A DNA stretch of 64,000 bases from Poecilobothrus nobilitatus (lineage: Eukaryota; Arthropoda; Insecta; Diptera; Dolichopodidae), in assembly GCA_947095535.1 (NCBI GenBank), contig OX352774.1:37216496-37280495 (forward strand), written 5' to 3'. The translations under genes were made by a program, and so were the position numbers. Of the stretch, positions 24,714-37,012 are shown in pieces. Numbering within the stretch: the stretch's first letter is position 1; every line of letters begins with the position of its first letter. Under the pieces are notes generated by a model. That model worked only from the letters and a program-made list of their open reading frames with translations, did not search any database and had not been told where the DNA came from.

Positions 24714-26365
24714 AAAAAAATTCTGAATTAAATACAAAATTTTGTATATTGAATTTAATTCACACAACACTCAATCTTATCTATATAGTCATCTTTTTGT
24801 TTTGGCAAAGAATTTTTAAAACAAATTAAATTTAAATAGTTTTCAAAGCAAATTCAATCATTCAATCACATTTCATTCACATATTATTTCGTTTTAAATA
24901 AAAGTCTCTTAAATAAGGAACCCAATAGAACAAAAACTTTAATATGCTAACCTTGTAAAAACCGTCAGTATTAGATTGATTGATTATTATTAAAATCTCA
25001 AGTATAAAAACTGTATAGGAAAAGTAAGTTGTAAGGAAAAACAATATTTTTTTTTGTTTTTTTGCGTTAATATAATATATTGTAAGCAATTTCTCAAAAA
25101 AAAAAAAAGAAAAAGAACAAAAAAAAAAACAATTTATAACAAAGTATTTGTCACTATTGTACAAAAAAAAAAAAAAAACCAATTTATAAACGTAATTAAT
25201 ATTAGTTAAGAAACATTTCAACATATCCATATTTTCATTTACCATATAACTGAGTATGTAAAAACCAAAACCTTTTTTAATAAAAATATAATAAAAAACA
25301 AAAATTTATTGACAGGAAAAATTCTTTCTTAACCTATGATTTATTTTCTTATTTGTCAAAATTAAGTAATGGTATTCATAATTTATATATACATATATAT
25401 ATATATATTCTACAATTAGATAGGTGTGCCAGCTAGAACATTAGATTTATTATATTATGAATAATTTTATTTTGTACAAACACATAAATATTTAAATCGA
25501 TAATAAGTTATGTTTAATAGAAATTATCTTAAGTTGATTTAAATTGATTAAAGAGCTTTAAAACTGTAATTTTGAAAGGATATAATAAATCTATATTAAA
25601 ATTTTCAAGGATCTATTATTTATTTTTTCAATATTTAGTAAAGTATATAAAGTATGTAAAGAAAACAAAAACTTTAAGACAATCAAAGAAGTAAATTTAA
25701 TGCATTTTCTTTTTTCATCCTTAATAAAATGGTAATTTGAAATTAATATCAAGAAATAAGAAAGATACATTAGGAAAATTTTTGTCGACGAGGCTATCCT
25801 TTAGTCAGTGTATTGGCATGAAGTTAATACGGTATAATGACTTAGAAATTTTTGAAAAAAAACATTTTTTATTTAGAAAACTGTGAATTTAATGTCAAAA
25901 TATAATATAGAAGCTTATATACAAACAAAATTATATAAATAAGCTTTACTTTTCAATCTTTATGTAAAAATAAAATTGCATTAACCCATTAACTGCCCAG
26001 CTAATTTCAGAGATGTTTAACACGAAGCTCATATACTTTTTTCTGTAATTTATCTTATATCCAACTTTTAAACGATATATTTTACAAGCTAGATAAATTT
26101 TAAGGGCTCAATAAGCAGTTAGGGCAGGCTATCAATAATTATAGCAAAGATTACCTATGAAACTTAGAATAAATTTCAAAAGTATTCTTAAATTTTTAAA
26201 TCCTAAAGTAAATACTTTGAAATAAATAAAACCAAATCTAAAATTCTTTCATTATATTTTTTAAATGTTACATTTCTTTTGTTTTTTATTTGTCATTTTT
26301 CATTTTCTTTAAAACAATACCCATAAATTCTTATACAGTTAACAATTTTTCCAAACAAAGTATAT
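24714..26365. other. AT-rich non-coding DNA
   Basis: The stretch contains TA-type microsatellite at 25385-25408 and several poly-A runs (25097-25108, 25163-25178). A 122-codon minus-strand open frame at 24877-25245 is low-complexity Phe/Lys translation and is not accepted as a gene. Confidence 0.55.
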
Positions 26366-26521
26366 GTAACATATCGTAGGCGACTCAATACTCAAACTCC
26401 TACTTCATTTGTACGTCAAGTGATATCATATCTGTCGCAAAGTCTGAGAAGTGAAAATAGAGTAGCTATCCTACTTGATACCCAACGCAGGAACATAAAT
26501 ATCATTGGCTATCAAATATGA
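26366..26521 (+). pseudogene. Possible LINE RT fragment with VAILLD motif
   Basis: An uninterrupted stretch of 51 codons contains TSFVRQVISYLSQSLRSEN, then RVAILLDTQ, then a stop. This resembles the Jockey-type RT segment in which a Q-L-x-R-V-x-x-Y-I helix is followed by the catalytic strand V-A-[IV]-L-L-D-x-x-K-A-F-D. The first catalytic Asp is preserved, but the K-A-F-D that should follow is not. The sequence is less AT-rich than its surroundings. The assignment is plausible but rests on one motif. Confidence 0.42.
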
Positions 26522-26534
26522 TATAGTCAATAAT

Positions 26535-26597
26535 CAGTCAATAGTCATGTTAAAAAGTTATTCAATAGTCAGTCAATAGTCATGTTAAAGAGTTATT
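26535..26597. repeat. Two-copy tandem repeat, 35-base period
   Basis: CAGTCAATAGTCATGTTAAA followed by A/G and AGTTATT occurs at 26535-26562 and again at 26570-26597 with one substitution. The duplication sits exactly between two LINE-like fragments. Confidence 0.88.
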
Positions 26598-26660
26598 GCT
26601 GTCGAAGTTATTTGAACAGATCATAATAGAGAACAAACACAATGCATCTATTAAATTTTT
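26596..26660 (+). pseudogene. Possible LINE RT fragment, N-terminal finger
   Basis: The translation gives LLLSKLFEQIIIEN. This closely matches the L-S-K-[VL]-F-E-K-[IL]-I-x-x-R block that opens the RT domain of CR1/Jockey LINEs, shortly before the HxxQFGFR segment. Only this block is recognisable. In an intact element it lies before, not after, the VAILLD motif seen at 26366-26521, so the order here is reversed. Confidence 0.42.
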
Positions 26661-26925
26661 ATTAACAAATGAATAAATTTTTATTTCCTTATATGGCACC
26701 TAACATTAAGTTTGGTCAATATGAATCATTTCAAACAAAGAAAGTTTTCAATTAATATAAATTAAATTTAAATAAAAACAAACTACCATATATAAAAGAA
26801 TCCTATGAATCTTTTTTTTTTTTTTTAAATTTATACTATGTATATAAAATTAATTCACGAACAATCTCTTGTTTTTTGTTTTTAACAAATATAACATCGT
26901 TTTTTTTTCATTTAAACAAAATAAA

Positions 26926-27350
26926 ATCGACTTTATGTAATAAATCGTTTTATAAATCGACTTTATGTAAAATAAAATCAATTGATTCTAACAAAAAGTG
27001 TCTCCCACTAAATATGATACTATAGTTGATGAACAAAATTGTTGGTGAACTAATAGTCAACCTATTAATGAGATTAAAACCTAATTTTCGGAAGGATTTA
27101 CAATTTCTTGATTTATTTTGGAAATAGCTATATATTCCTTAGGAAGCTTTATTTTCTGTAAGAAAATCTTGATTAAAACATATCACCTTCCAAACAAACT
27201 TTCCTCCCATCAAACTGTATAATCCCACTAGTTAGGTTAAAACGTACTTTTGCGAGGAATTTAAGATTTCTTGATATATTTTAAAAATTCCTATCTTCTT
27301 TAGGAACATCTATTTATGTAGGAAAATCTTAATTAATACATACGAGTATA
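26926..27350. repeat. Short direct repeats and a diverged tandem duplication
   Basis: AATCGACTTTATGTAA occurs at 26926 and about 26955 (30-base period). A longer diverged duplication then follows with a period of about 162 bases: AGGATTTACAATTTCTTGAT near 27093 matches AGGAATTTAAGATTTCTTGAT near 27255. TGTAAGAAAATCTTGATTAA likewise matches TGTAGGAAAATCTTAATTAA downstream. No coding content is apparent. Confidence 0.6.
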
Positions 27351-27362
27351 CATAACATAGTA

Positions 27363-27887
27363 CAGTCAAACCTGGATAAGTCGAACCTCTAGGAGCAAGT
27401 AGTTTTATTCCACTTATAGAGGTAGTTCACTTATGCAGTTTTCCACTCAGCCAGGTTTTTTATATAAATTGTTCCAATTAAAGAGGTTTCTGGAAATTTC
27501 AAAGTTAAACCGTACTGCTTATAACTAGCCAATTAACAAACTAAAACTAACAAAATCTGAATAGATACCTATATTAATACAAAATGTTCATACAAAAAAA
27601 ACACAAAAAAAGCGGTTCTTTAACGTAAATATTTTAAATTCAGCGAAATAAAAAAAAAGAATATTGAAAATAATGTAAAGAAGTGAAAAAAATTGTGTCA
27701 TTAAAAGAGGTACGAATTATAAAATTTCAGTTAGGGAGATAAAAATTTTGAAATTAAGATCCAATTATAGAGGTCAAAACTTCTCAGTTATAGAGGTTTT
27801 TTATCACTAAAATCTAGGGACCAAGGTGAGAGTTCTTTTTATATAGGTTTTCCACTTACCCAGGTTTCACTTAACCAGGTTTGACTT
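27363..27887. mobile_element. MITE with pogo/Tigger-like terminal inverted repeats
   Basis: The left end CAGTCAAACCTGGATAAGT is repeated inverted at the right end, where AACCAGGTTTGACT precedes TTA. TA dinucleotides flank both ends (27361-27362 and about 27888-27889), as expected for Tc1-mariner/pogo insertions. Copies of 'TATAGAGGT' and 'CCAGGTTT' words inside both halves extend the inverted symmetry. The element is about 525 bases with no transposase frame. Elements that start CAGT and carry such terminal words are typical of the pogo/Tigger branch; this is pattern recognition, not alignment. Confidence 0.72.
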
Positions 27888-29199
27888 TATCTTCATTTCA
27901 AATATTCCACAGCTTAATTGAACAGAAAAATGCATCTCTAAGTTGATGAGGCACTCAAAACATACCTAAACTTTCAAATAATATCTAACAAATAGACAAG
28001 CAAAAAAAAACTGATCTGATAGTCAGACGAATAAAAATTTTAAGAGAAAAATTTTCAATATCTATCATCTTAAGCATTTAATGAAACAAAAAAAAAAACA
28101 TTTTACATTTTTCTAACATAAAAAAGTTATAGACACTCGTGTATTTTGTACTAAACGATATAATGGAATGAAAATGCACTAAAACAAAAGCTTTTCTATA
28201 TACTTGTACATATTTTTCATATTGTTCTTAGAATAAAAATAAAGCACTTTTTTTTTCAAGATTTCTCATCGAAATTATGAACATGTAAGCACATATTAAC
28301 AAATCTCATATTAAAAAAAAAACAAAACATTATTTGATAACTCAGCAAATTCACTCTATATGTGCGCACATACTCAGTAGTAAAATAACAATGAAATAGA
28401 AAAAATGTCGATGAATTTTCTTAGTCATTTTTTTTTCCTTTTTTTTTTTTTTTAATATCTAAAATAATCGCAATTGTCTAGCCTTTGTTCTAGGTCAGGC
28501 AGCACTTCATACATATTAAACGCCTTTTTTTGTTGCTTTTAAAAAAAAAAAACGTTTATTTATGTGTTAACTTTTATTGTAGCTTTTATTGCATATATAC
28601 ATAATATGAAAACATTTTACCTTCAATATTGTATGCGGAAAAAAAATAACAAAATAACAAATTAGACGACAATAGAAAAATCGACGCATACAAACGATAA
28701 ACTTTAATGTTTAGGAAAAACAAAAAATAAAAGCTTTTAAATAAAATTGTTGAAAATAATTAAATAAAAATTTCGTATATGCAATAAAATAGTAATTTTT
28801 TAATGCAACATGAGTAATTACTTAAGAGAAAATTATTATTAGCTTAGGTTAGTGTGTCTATGTACTGCCTTATTAGATCTTAAAAACAATGTGTGTTAGA
28901 ATAAACTTTAGAGTTTCAGTTATTACAGTATTACCGGAAGTGTAACATTTATAGAAAGTAATCATCAGTATATTAACAGTTAACAGTTCTGTAATTCTCA
29001 CTTTTTCTTTTTTCATTCATAGGTTAAAAAAAATGGTTGTGGTGAATCACAATATTTAAATTACTAAATTACTTAAGGCTTTAGTTAAAAAAAAAAAAAA
29101 AATTCTTTTTTCTTGAGAATATTTTTAAATTTATGAAATATAGAATTATATAATTGTATACTTATGAAATTAATGTATAATGGACAGGATTAGATAGAC
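27888..29199. other. AT-rich non-coding DNA
   Basis: Poly-A and poly-T runs (28088-28100, 28430-28454) dominate. There is no gene and no repeat shared with other regions. Confidence 0.6.
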
Positions 29200-29700
29200 G
29201 GCGAACATATATTCAGTGAATCTTACATTTTATACGTCAACTTGGGATTACTATCGCAAGCCTGTATTTTCATTTGCCTGTATTATCATTTGTCTGTATT
29301 TTCATTTGCCTGTCTTTCATATTATACAAAAATATATCATATGAATATTCTGTAAAAGGCGTATAACATTGATTTTTAATTCACTCAAATCCCTCTTAAG
29401 TCAAGATTCTCACATATACATTTATATAAATATTCTGGAAAAAGCCGTGTATATAACCCTGCTTTTGAATCCAACTCAAAAATTTATCCTAATTTTTATT
29501 CTTTTTACATACTATTTTAAATACTTATTGTGGAAATATGTCCAGTCAAATAAAATCCAGTCAAATGAAATACAGACAAATGAACATGCAATCATATATA
29601 ATACAGGCATTTTATAATGATACAGGTAAAAGCAGGTAAATGATACTACCGCGAATGAAATACAGCTATATATATGACACGCTCCAGTCAACTTCATATA
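29200..29700. mobile_element. Foldback-like element with inverted tandem arrays
   Basis: The left side has three full 16-base units CCTGTATTTTCATTTG (29261-29276, 29277-29292, 29293-29308) plus a partial unit. The right side carries the complementary words as CAGTCAAATAAAAT, CAGTCAAATGAAAT and CAGACAAATGAA (29542-29590), then AATACAGGCATT, ATACAGGTAAA and AGCAGGTAAATGATA (29600-29650). The centre is unique AT-rich sequence of about 220 bases. Paired tandem arrays in inverted orientation are the hallmark of foldback-type transposons. The outer ends are not sharply defined, although GTCAACTT words lie near both edges. Open frames here are accidental. Confidence 0.65.
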
Positions 29701-31729
29701 ATTAGTTATGACTGCAAAAAATTATTGCACTCAAAGTTAAATTTTAAAGTTGACGAAAGTTGTTTCTTACCCCTTGTCTTACATTGGTGAACCTCAAATA
29801 TCTTAGATAGTTGTACTCCAGAATTAATTTTGTTGTATAGATCTACTTGTGGCATAAAACACACAATTCGTAAATCTTTAATTTATCAAGAAGATCAATA
29901 TAAAGAGTGTCGAATAAACATAAAAGAAGTAAACGATTTATTGACTTAAATGTTTTAATTCCATGTATTTTATAAGCGGGACCTATTAATCATATTGGAT
30001 TTAGTTAAGTAAACTGATATTATACATATATATATATGTGAATATGAGCAAAATATATATTGCATAGGTTGAGCAGTAGGTTGGAATTTATTTTAGAGTA
30101 TTTATAACTCTGCCAAATTTTCCGAAAGGACTTTGTCACTTTTTTTTTTATTTTTTACCTAATTATATTTACATTTTGATTGTAAACTTAACCTAACATT
30201 ACTACCTATATATACATATATTTTATTAAAAACTATTAAAACTCAATTTTAAATAATTTTTTGTTCGTACTAAAAATATTGGTTTTTTTTTTTTTGTCTT
30301 TTATTAAAAATTATTTACACAATTGAAAAATATTTTTTGTTTTAATATTTGTTAACCCTCTGACGCACGAATTTTTCTGTTTTGTTTTTTTTTAGGTGCA
30401 ATTTAATTTTATTTAATAAAAAAATTATCTCAAATATATGCTCTTAATAAGAAATATTTTTTTATCCAACAGCAGTATTTTTAGTAGAATAACCTGATAT
30501 AAAAAAAATTCACTACAGGGTTAATAAATTAAAAAAGTAAATGTAATTAAAATAAAATTTAATGTCAACGATTTTTTAGTTGATTTTTAATAATAATAAT
30601 TAAATCTTTTTAATAAGGGAAAATCGTATATATATATGAAAGTTGGTAATGTATTAAATTTTTTTCTATTATTGTTTCAGACAAAAAAAAAGGTGATGAG
30701 ACATATAAGGTTAATGTTTTAGTAGAATAAATTAAATTACAAAATTTCGAAATGATTAAAAATTAAAAAAAAAAAAAAGTATAAAATATAGAATTTTCAT
30801 TATTAAAAAAACCTTAGGTATTTTTTTTTTTTTTGCTAATATTAATTTAGGGTATATCTACTATTAAATTATTTTCTGACTCTCTGACACTTGAAGCAAA
30901 AACAATAGTCATATTTTATTTAATTTTAATCTTATTTTCAATTGAATCAATTTAAGTATACCCCCTTTTTTATTAAGTACAATACTATAATAAAATTTTT
31001 GAAATTATTAAATTTGACATTTTTATGATCTGATACACCCATTTAGAAATCAATAGAATGTCAAAATTTATGTCTTAATTTTTTTTTTGGTTTTTTTTTT
31101 TTTGAAAAATCATCTTTTGTTCATTGAATCATCAAATCATCAATGATTTGGATAAATCTTTGTTAAGATCAAAAGATCATCCAAACACTTGATTAAAACT
31201 AAATCAAAATGATATATTTTTAATGCATGTATAGTGTCATAATGTTATTTGGAAAATAGTGTAAAAAATTAATTTTTAAATTTAAATTTAAAATATCTAT
31301 GTACGAAAATTATATTTAGTTTGAAATACAATGGATTTTAAATAAAATTCTTTGTTGAACTCTACAAGACTATAATAATACTATAAGACTATAGAGAGAA
31401 TAAAATATAGTTATACTACAAAATCAATTTCTTTTAGGTTGATCTATAGGTAAATCATACAAGATTCAATTCTATAGGTAAATCATAAAACCATATTAAA
31501 TAAACCCTGAGATCAAACGAAAAGTTAGGACTATCTCAAACCATTTGTGATTTCCGAGCGAAACTTATTAAAAATTCCGTTTTATTTTAACAAATTGTTA
31601 ATAAAAAGTAAAGCATTGTAATAGTACCTACTAAAATAATAAGATAATTTTTTAATTTATATACCATAGATATTTCATTAAATTTTTTTTTTGTTTTGTT
31701 TTTTTTTTTGCGGTGGTAAGTGGGAATAA
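29701..31729. other. AT-rich non-coding DNA
   Basis: Many poly-T and poly-A runs occur, with a 28-base-period repeat of CTATAGGTAAATCATA at 31444 and 31472. No gene was recognised. Confidence 0.6.
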
Positions 31730-32360
31730 TCGAAAAAAGGTAAATAAGAGCGGTACAATCACGATTCCTCTATAGAACAATGTAAAGAATTAACCCACTA
31801 AACACCACATCTCTTTTTGACCAAACAGTAGGTTAGGAGACCTATTAGTACAATTTTACAATTTAACTGTTGGAGAAAAAGAAAATTCTGCTATATGGAG
31901 TAAAAATAGTTTTAAGGTTTGGAAGCATGTGATAAATAAAGATAGTTATGACGTTCTCCTTAAACCTACATAAATTGAAAATGTTATCATTTCCAATTTA
32001 GGGGAAAACATGAGGTGGAATATGATTCCACATTCGTGATAATTGAGTCAGAAACGAATTGCCATATTTAGAATTATTCCATCTAGACATTTAAACTATA
32101 TAAAGGTAGGCAGCGGTTGTTATCCATGTTTTTCTTTGGAAAAATTGAAGACATCAGACTTTTTATTTTGCAGAAATATTGAGGTGATATTGGACTCCTT
32201 TATTAAACGAATTGCTCTATTTTACAATTTATCGAGAAGTCCCAATATCACTTTAGAGACACAGAGGCAAATATGTGCATTATACTTGCATCTTTGGTCG
32301 TATGAACGATTTGTATATATTGAAAAGATCAGAATATTAGAAGGTTTTACATCAATATAA
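31730..32360 (+). other. Unrecognised open region, possibly decayed coding
   Basis: The final 105-codon frame (32043-32360) and a preceding fragment around 31875-31965 (IWSKNSFKVWKHVINKD) have mixed amino-acid composition rather than the Phe/Lys/Ile bias of chance frames here. The region is also less AT-rich than its surroundings. I find no motif I can name and no splice context. An unrecognised transposase remnant is a reasonable guess, but the function is unknown. Confidence 0.25.
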
Positions 32361-34704
32361 AATTTAAACCTCATCTAATACTTTTAAAGTGATTTAAGGT
32401 CTTAATTTCAACGAAAAATGTGAATAATTTATTATTTGATTAGAAAATAATGGTTTTTCAATGAAACTTTAAGGTTTATAAATAAATTCAATTCAACTGT
32501 TTTAGAAGCTAGTTTAAATTGCATTTTTATTTAATTTTAAATAAAATTTTTCTGATTTTTCTTTTATCATTAATTTATAGCTACCTATTAATGTTTTATT
32601 TTTGCAATAAATCAAAATTCTTTTCTATTTCGAGAATTTTAAACATTCAATTTTTAAAATTGTGGCCCACTTCATTTGTTTTTATTTATTTTTTAATTTT
32701 TTTTTTATATTCTGGGTTTTTGTTTTTTAATATAGTTTATAACATGCAATTATTAATAAATACTCTATAGTCTACACATTATTATTAAACATATTCCTAT
32801 TCCAATTACGGAAGTATCATAGATACCAAAAAATAAAAACACATTCAAATTTTTTACCCAAAACAACATTTTAATTTTCATCTTTTGAAAAAAAAAAAAA
32901 AAAAACAAATTATAACAAAACGTAATAATTTTCAAATGTCTAAAATTCAAGGTAAATTATTTGTAACCTTGCCATTCACATTACTGTCATTTTTATTTTG
33001 TTAGTTTTTTTTTTTTCTTTTTCTTACAAAAACAAAAAAGTAAATACAAAAAAACCAAAAATAGTTATATTAGCTGCTTAAAATAAATTCTATACCACTT
33101 TTATATACATGATATATATGTACATATATAATATATATTGTGTAGTATAAAAAGTATTTTAAAGATACTTTTAAGTATTTAAATTTCGCATATAATTTTT
33201 GTTTTTTACCTGGTGCACAAAATATTGATAGTTTTTATAATTATTTTATATATGTATATATTGTGTTACAAAAAAGTGTTAAGTATATTATGATCAAATA
33301 TATATATATATATATATGTATGTACATATGTATATAATAAAATAAAAAGCAGCGAAACCTTAGCTATTTAATTTCGAGGTCATAATTCAAATATAAAATA
33401 TGTATGTACATAGATATGTATACACAGCATTGAAAGAAAAAAATAAATGAAATAGAAAAGATATAGAAAAAGTAAACCTACTACCTAGATATATATATTG
33501 TATATATATATATATGTATATTTCTTTAACTGACTTTCAAATCAAATCAAATTAATCTTTGTACATATATTTTGTTTATGAAAGAATTTTTGATTTCCGC
33601 ATTTCGAACGGCAATTCACATAATAACAACAGCGACAACGGGCCAATAAAACAATAATGAGAAAAAGATACAAAACATTTTTTTTTTTATTGGTAACGTT
33701 TACTTGTTCTGTCTGATCATAAACATTATTTTTTTTTTTTTTTGTTTTTTGGGTGCAAGCAATGTTTTTTATCTATAAAATTCTTCCGTTAAATATCTAT
33801 AGATTTTTTTTTCTCTTTTTATGAAATTCTGTTGTTCTACCAAAAAAATACAAATTATTTATTTGATTTAATTAATATCTACAATAACTACGCATATTTT
33901 TTTATAATTTTTATACGTAAACAATGAAATAAATAGTAAATATCAAATTTCAAATAATGTAAAAATTTTAATCTCTATAAAATGTTTATTTTTTGTTTCC
34001 GATCATCTGAAAACAAATTCATTTGCAATTTTAATCTATAGGGTTCTTTTGTATCATAAAAAAGGACCATAGATTAAAGTTGTACGTAGTTAAATTAGGG
34101 TTCTAATTTTTCAAACATTAAATTTAGTTTAAATGCTTGGAGAGTTATTGAATCTTAATTCTTATAATTTCAATTATAATAAAGGATCATATAATATGGG
34201 TTGAGTGAATAAACCTAAGCTTTAACTCATTTTAACTCAAATCTTATATAAATCACACAATCAAAAGCTCGTTCTCACTTCCAATTTTATTTGCAAAAAT
34301 TTAATCAAAAATGAATTTTTGCGCAAAATTTAAGTAAAACAGGTAAGATTTGAGTTCTTTATTTTTTGGCATTCGACCATTTATTTAATTATTATCTAAT
34401 TTATCAAAACTTAATTTAAAAAATAATGGTTTTGATGTTTCATGATTTTGACGTTTTATATACTATTATAACTTTATACTTATACGTATGTAAGTAAGAT
34501 AAATAAATAAATGTTTTGTTTGCAAATTACAATTATTTTATTAGATTCTATATTAAAACTGAGAAAACTATACAGGGATATAAGTTTTATATATCCCACA
34601 TTTAATTGAAATAAAAACTTTTAAATTTATTTTTAAAAAGCTTAAATTTTAACAATTTTGAAACAACTAACTTAAGTGACATAAGTGACTTAACTGAACT
34701 TTGA
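32361..34704. other. AT-rich non-coding DNA with TA/CATA microsatellites
   Basis: Microsatellites are dense between 33100 and 33530, including a TA run at 33300-33317 and CATATGTATA words. Near 34033-34077, AATCTATAGGGTTCTTTT and AAAAAAGGACCATAGATT form an imperfect hairpin. No gene was found. Confidence 0.6.
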
Positions 34705-35010
34705 GAAACAACCGGCTAATAGCCAATCGAAATAGAAAGTAAGAAACGAAAATACAAATAGATTGGTCACGTTCTTAGAAGATCTCCTAATTGCATAGCA
34801 ATAAACAGGCCGTAGAACGAGATGTCCCCCCAATGACACCTCCAAGGTAAAAGGAATCTTGGTAGAACAAATAATACATGGTCAGAACAGTGGGACAAGA
34901 AATAACACAAATAAACAAGACATGGTCATAAACAAAAGTAATAGCACAAAATAGAAGTGAATGGAAAGACTTTGTTAAAGCACTATGCTCTAAAGGGACT
35001 AGAAAAAGAA
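34705..35010 (+). pseudogene. LINE polymerase C-terminal tail (IGHVLRR...W type)
   Basis: Positions 34741-34800 translate as KKRKYK, stop, IGHVLRRSPNCIA. About 34842-34900 gives QGKRNLGRTNNTWSEQW, and about 34947-35000 gives NRSEWKDFVKALCSKG. These three blocks, in this order, are the conserved tail of a widespread animal LINE polymerase group: W-I-G-H-x-L-R, then G-K-R-x-x-G-R-P-x-x-T-W, then a D-R-x-x-W-x-x-x-V-x-x-L-C close. Frame changes and stops separate the blocks and the first Trp is a stop codon, so the gene is inactive. No RT domain lies upstream, consistent with 5' truncation. The open frame on the opposite strand is a shadow. Confidence 0.8.
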
Positions 35011-37012
35011 AAAAAAAACTTAAGTGACGTCTTGATATCAAGTGTCTCGTCTCATATTCTGAGTGCAAAAAAGATAAAAAATGTTGCTGTTGTTTGGTAG
35101 GGGGAATGGACAACTATTCTTTCACCTAACCAGGCCCTGCAATCCGTTTTGCACTCCAATTCAATGAAATGCTTGTTTATCACAGCGGCTCATCGAACCT
35201 CAATCGATCATTTAAAAATACATATGTTTGTACTTAGTGGCTCCTTTTTATATTAAACTTTCCCAATTTAATAAATTCAATATATGTATGGTTTTATTAC
35301 TTTAGATTGTTTTTCATTATTAAACCCTTTCTTATCATAAACAATTAGTTAAATTAATTATAAATTTTAAATATTCTTAAATGACCAAAATTAACTGTAA
35401 ACATTTTACCAACTGGATTTATTTAAAAGTACACTTAAACTTTCTTAAATACTTTACTAGGCATATTAGATAAGAGTATAATGTATTAATATAAGTGACC
35501 TTATAATTTTGACAAACAGTATAAAATATATTTATGTATATAAATTCATTTAGCATAAAAATATGTACTAAAGAATAAATAAATTAATAAATAACAAATA
35601 AGTAAATAGGAAAATAAATATGTAATCAAAAATATAATTGAAGTTTAATAAATATCACGATCAATTAGTTTTATAAAAAAAAAATTTGTTTTTTATTTAA
35701 TGTGATTAAAAAAAATATTTTCTTAATTTTTTAAGCATAGGTACCTATAAAAAAAAAACCGGTTTACAAAAATTTTGTATAGGTACAAATTATTTAATTA
35801 ATATTATTTAATATTTTACAATTAGTTTTTAAATTAAAAAAAAAAAAACCAAACAAAATAAATTATTTAAATTTAACATTTTTTGTTATTTAGATAATAT
35901 TTTTAATTTTAAAAATATATAATAAAATATATAGGTATAGATATATAAATAATATGTACAGACTTATAAATAAACATTATTAAATTTATTATATATAAAC
36001 TCTAAATTAAATAAAAACATATTAAAGATCTTCAAATGCATAAGAAAAATAGCAAAAAAAAAAATTAAAATGTTGGGATACACTGTTTTATATTTCTTTG
36101 AACTTTTCTATATTTTTTTTTTTTGTATTTTAATACGCCAATGACCGAGATCGGGTGAAAGACCTTCCTTGGAGCACATTTTCCATCCATTATTATATAT
36201 TTCAAATTTTTCGCAAATTGCATATACATACATATAGATATTAATATACATATATATAATATACTTATATATATATATACCTATTACAAAATAATAACAA
36301 TAAAATATAGGAAGAAAATAAAAATATGAAACAAAACAGAGAAAAAAAAGAGAGAAATTTCAAACAGATGTTAGCTTGACTGGAGTGGACTCAACTGATA
36401 CATAATAAAATAATACAATTGTACAAATCAAATATATTTTTTATAAATGTATGTATGTATTAGATACTAATATTTTATATATTTTATTAAAGAAATCCCC
36501 CAAGTTGAATACTCTTCTTAAGTTAAAGAAATTTGATATAGAAAAGGAAAAGTTTAAATAAAAAAAAAAAAAATTTTTTTTAAGCAACATTTCATTCTAT
36601 CTATACACTAGTTAAGTAACAAAATATCACAATTCACAAATCATCTTTTTACTCCTCAAATACAAAAATAAAGTACATGTTATTATGTTTATTTATATAT
36701 AGTTAATGTATTATATGTAAGTATATGTTTTGTTACCTTAAAAGAAAATGGCAAGCAACATTCATTCTGTTTCATCAAGGTACATTGTTGCTTACAAAAA
36801 TTATATCAATAATATACAAAATACACAATTTACTTGATACATACAAAACATGTTGAACTTATTATGTGTGAAGTAAATTCAATTTCATTTTCAGTTTGTA
36901 CAATACATTAGCATTTTGCACAAATAAAAAATAATAAACAAAAAAAAAAAAACACAAAAGTAAAAAAAAAATATTAATTTACTACTTTACACTTTCAAAA
37001 AATTTCTCTCAC
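35011..37012. other. AT-rich non-coding DNA with one complex island
   Basis: Around 36135-36190 a short sequence of higher complexity (CCAATGACCGAGATCGGGTG, then CTTCCTTGGAGCAC) stands out from AT-only surroundings. No repeat or product was recognised. The rest holds TA microsatellites (36240-36282) and homopolymers. Confidence 0.5.

Noticed and set aside
24877..25245. Minus-strand open frame of 122 codons
   Set aside because: Almost entirely Phe, Lys, Tyr and Ile from poly-A/T tracts; no motif, no splice context and no similarity to anything recognised.
29261..29590. CRISPR-like array
   Set aside because: Units are contiguous with no unique spacers, appear inverted in the other arm, and the DNA is eukaryotic; foldback arms explain them.
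34787..35113. Minus-strand open frame of 108 codons
   Set aside because: Antisense to the LINE tail blocks read on the plus strand, so it is a shadow.
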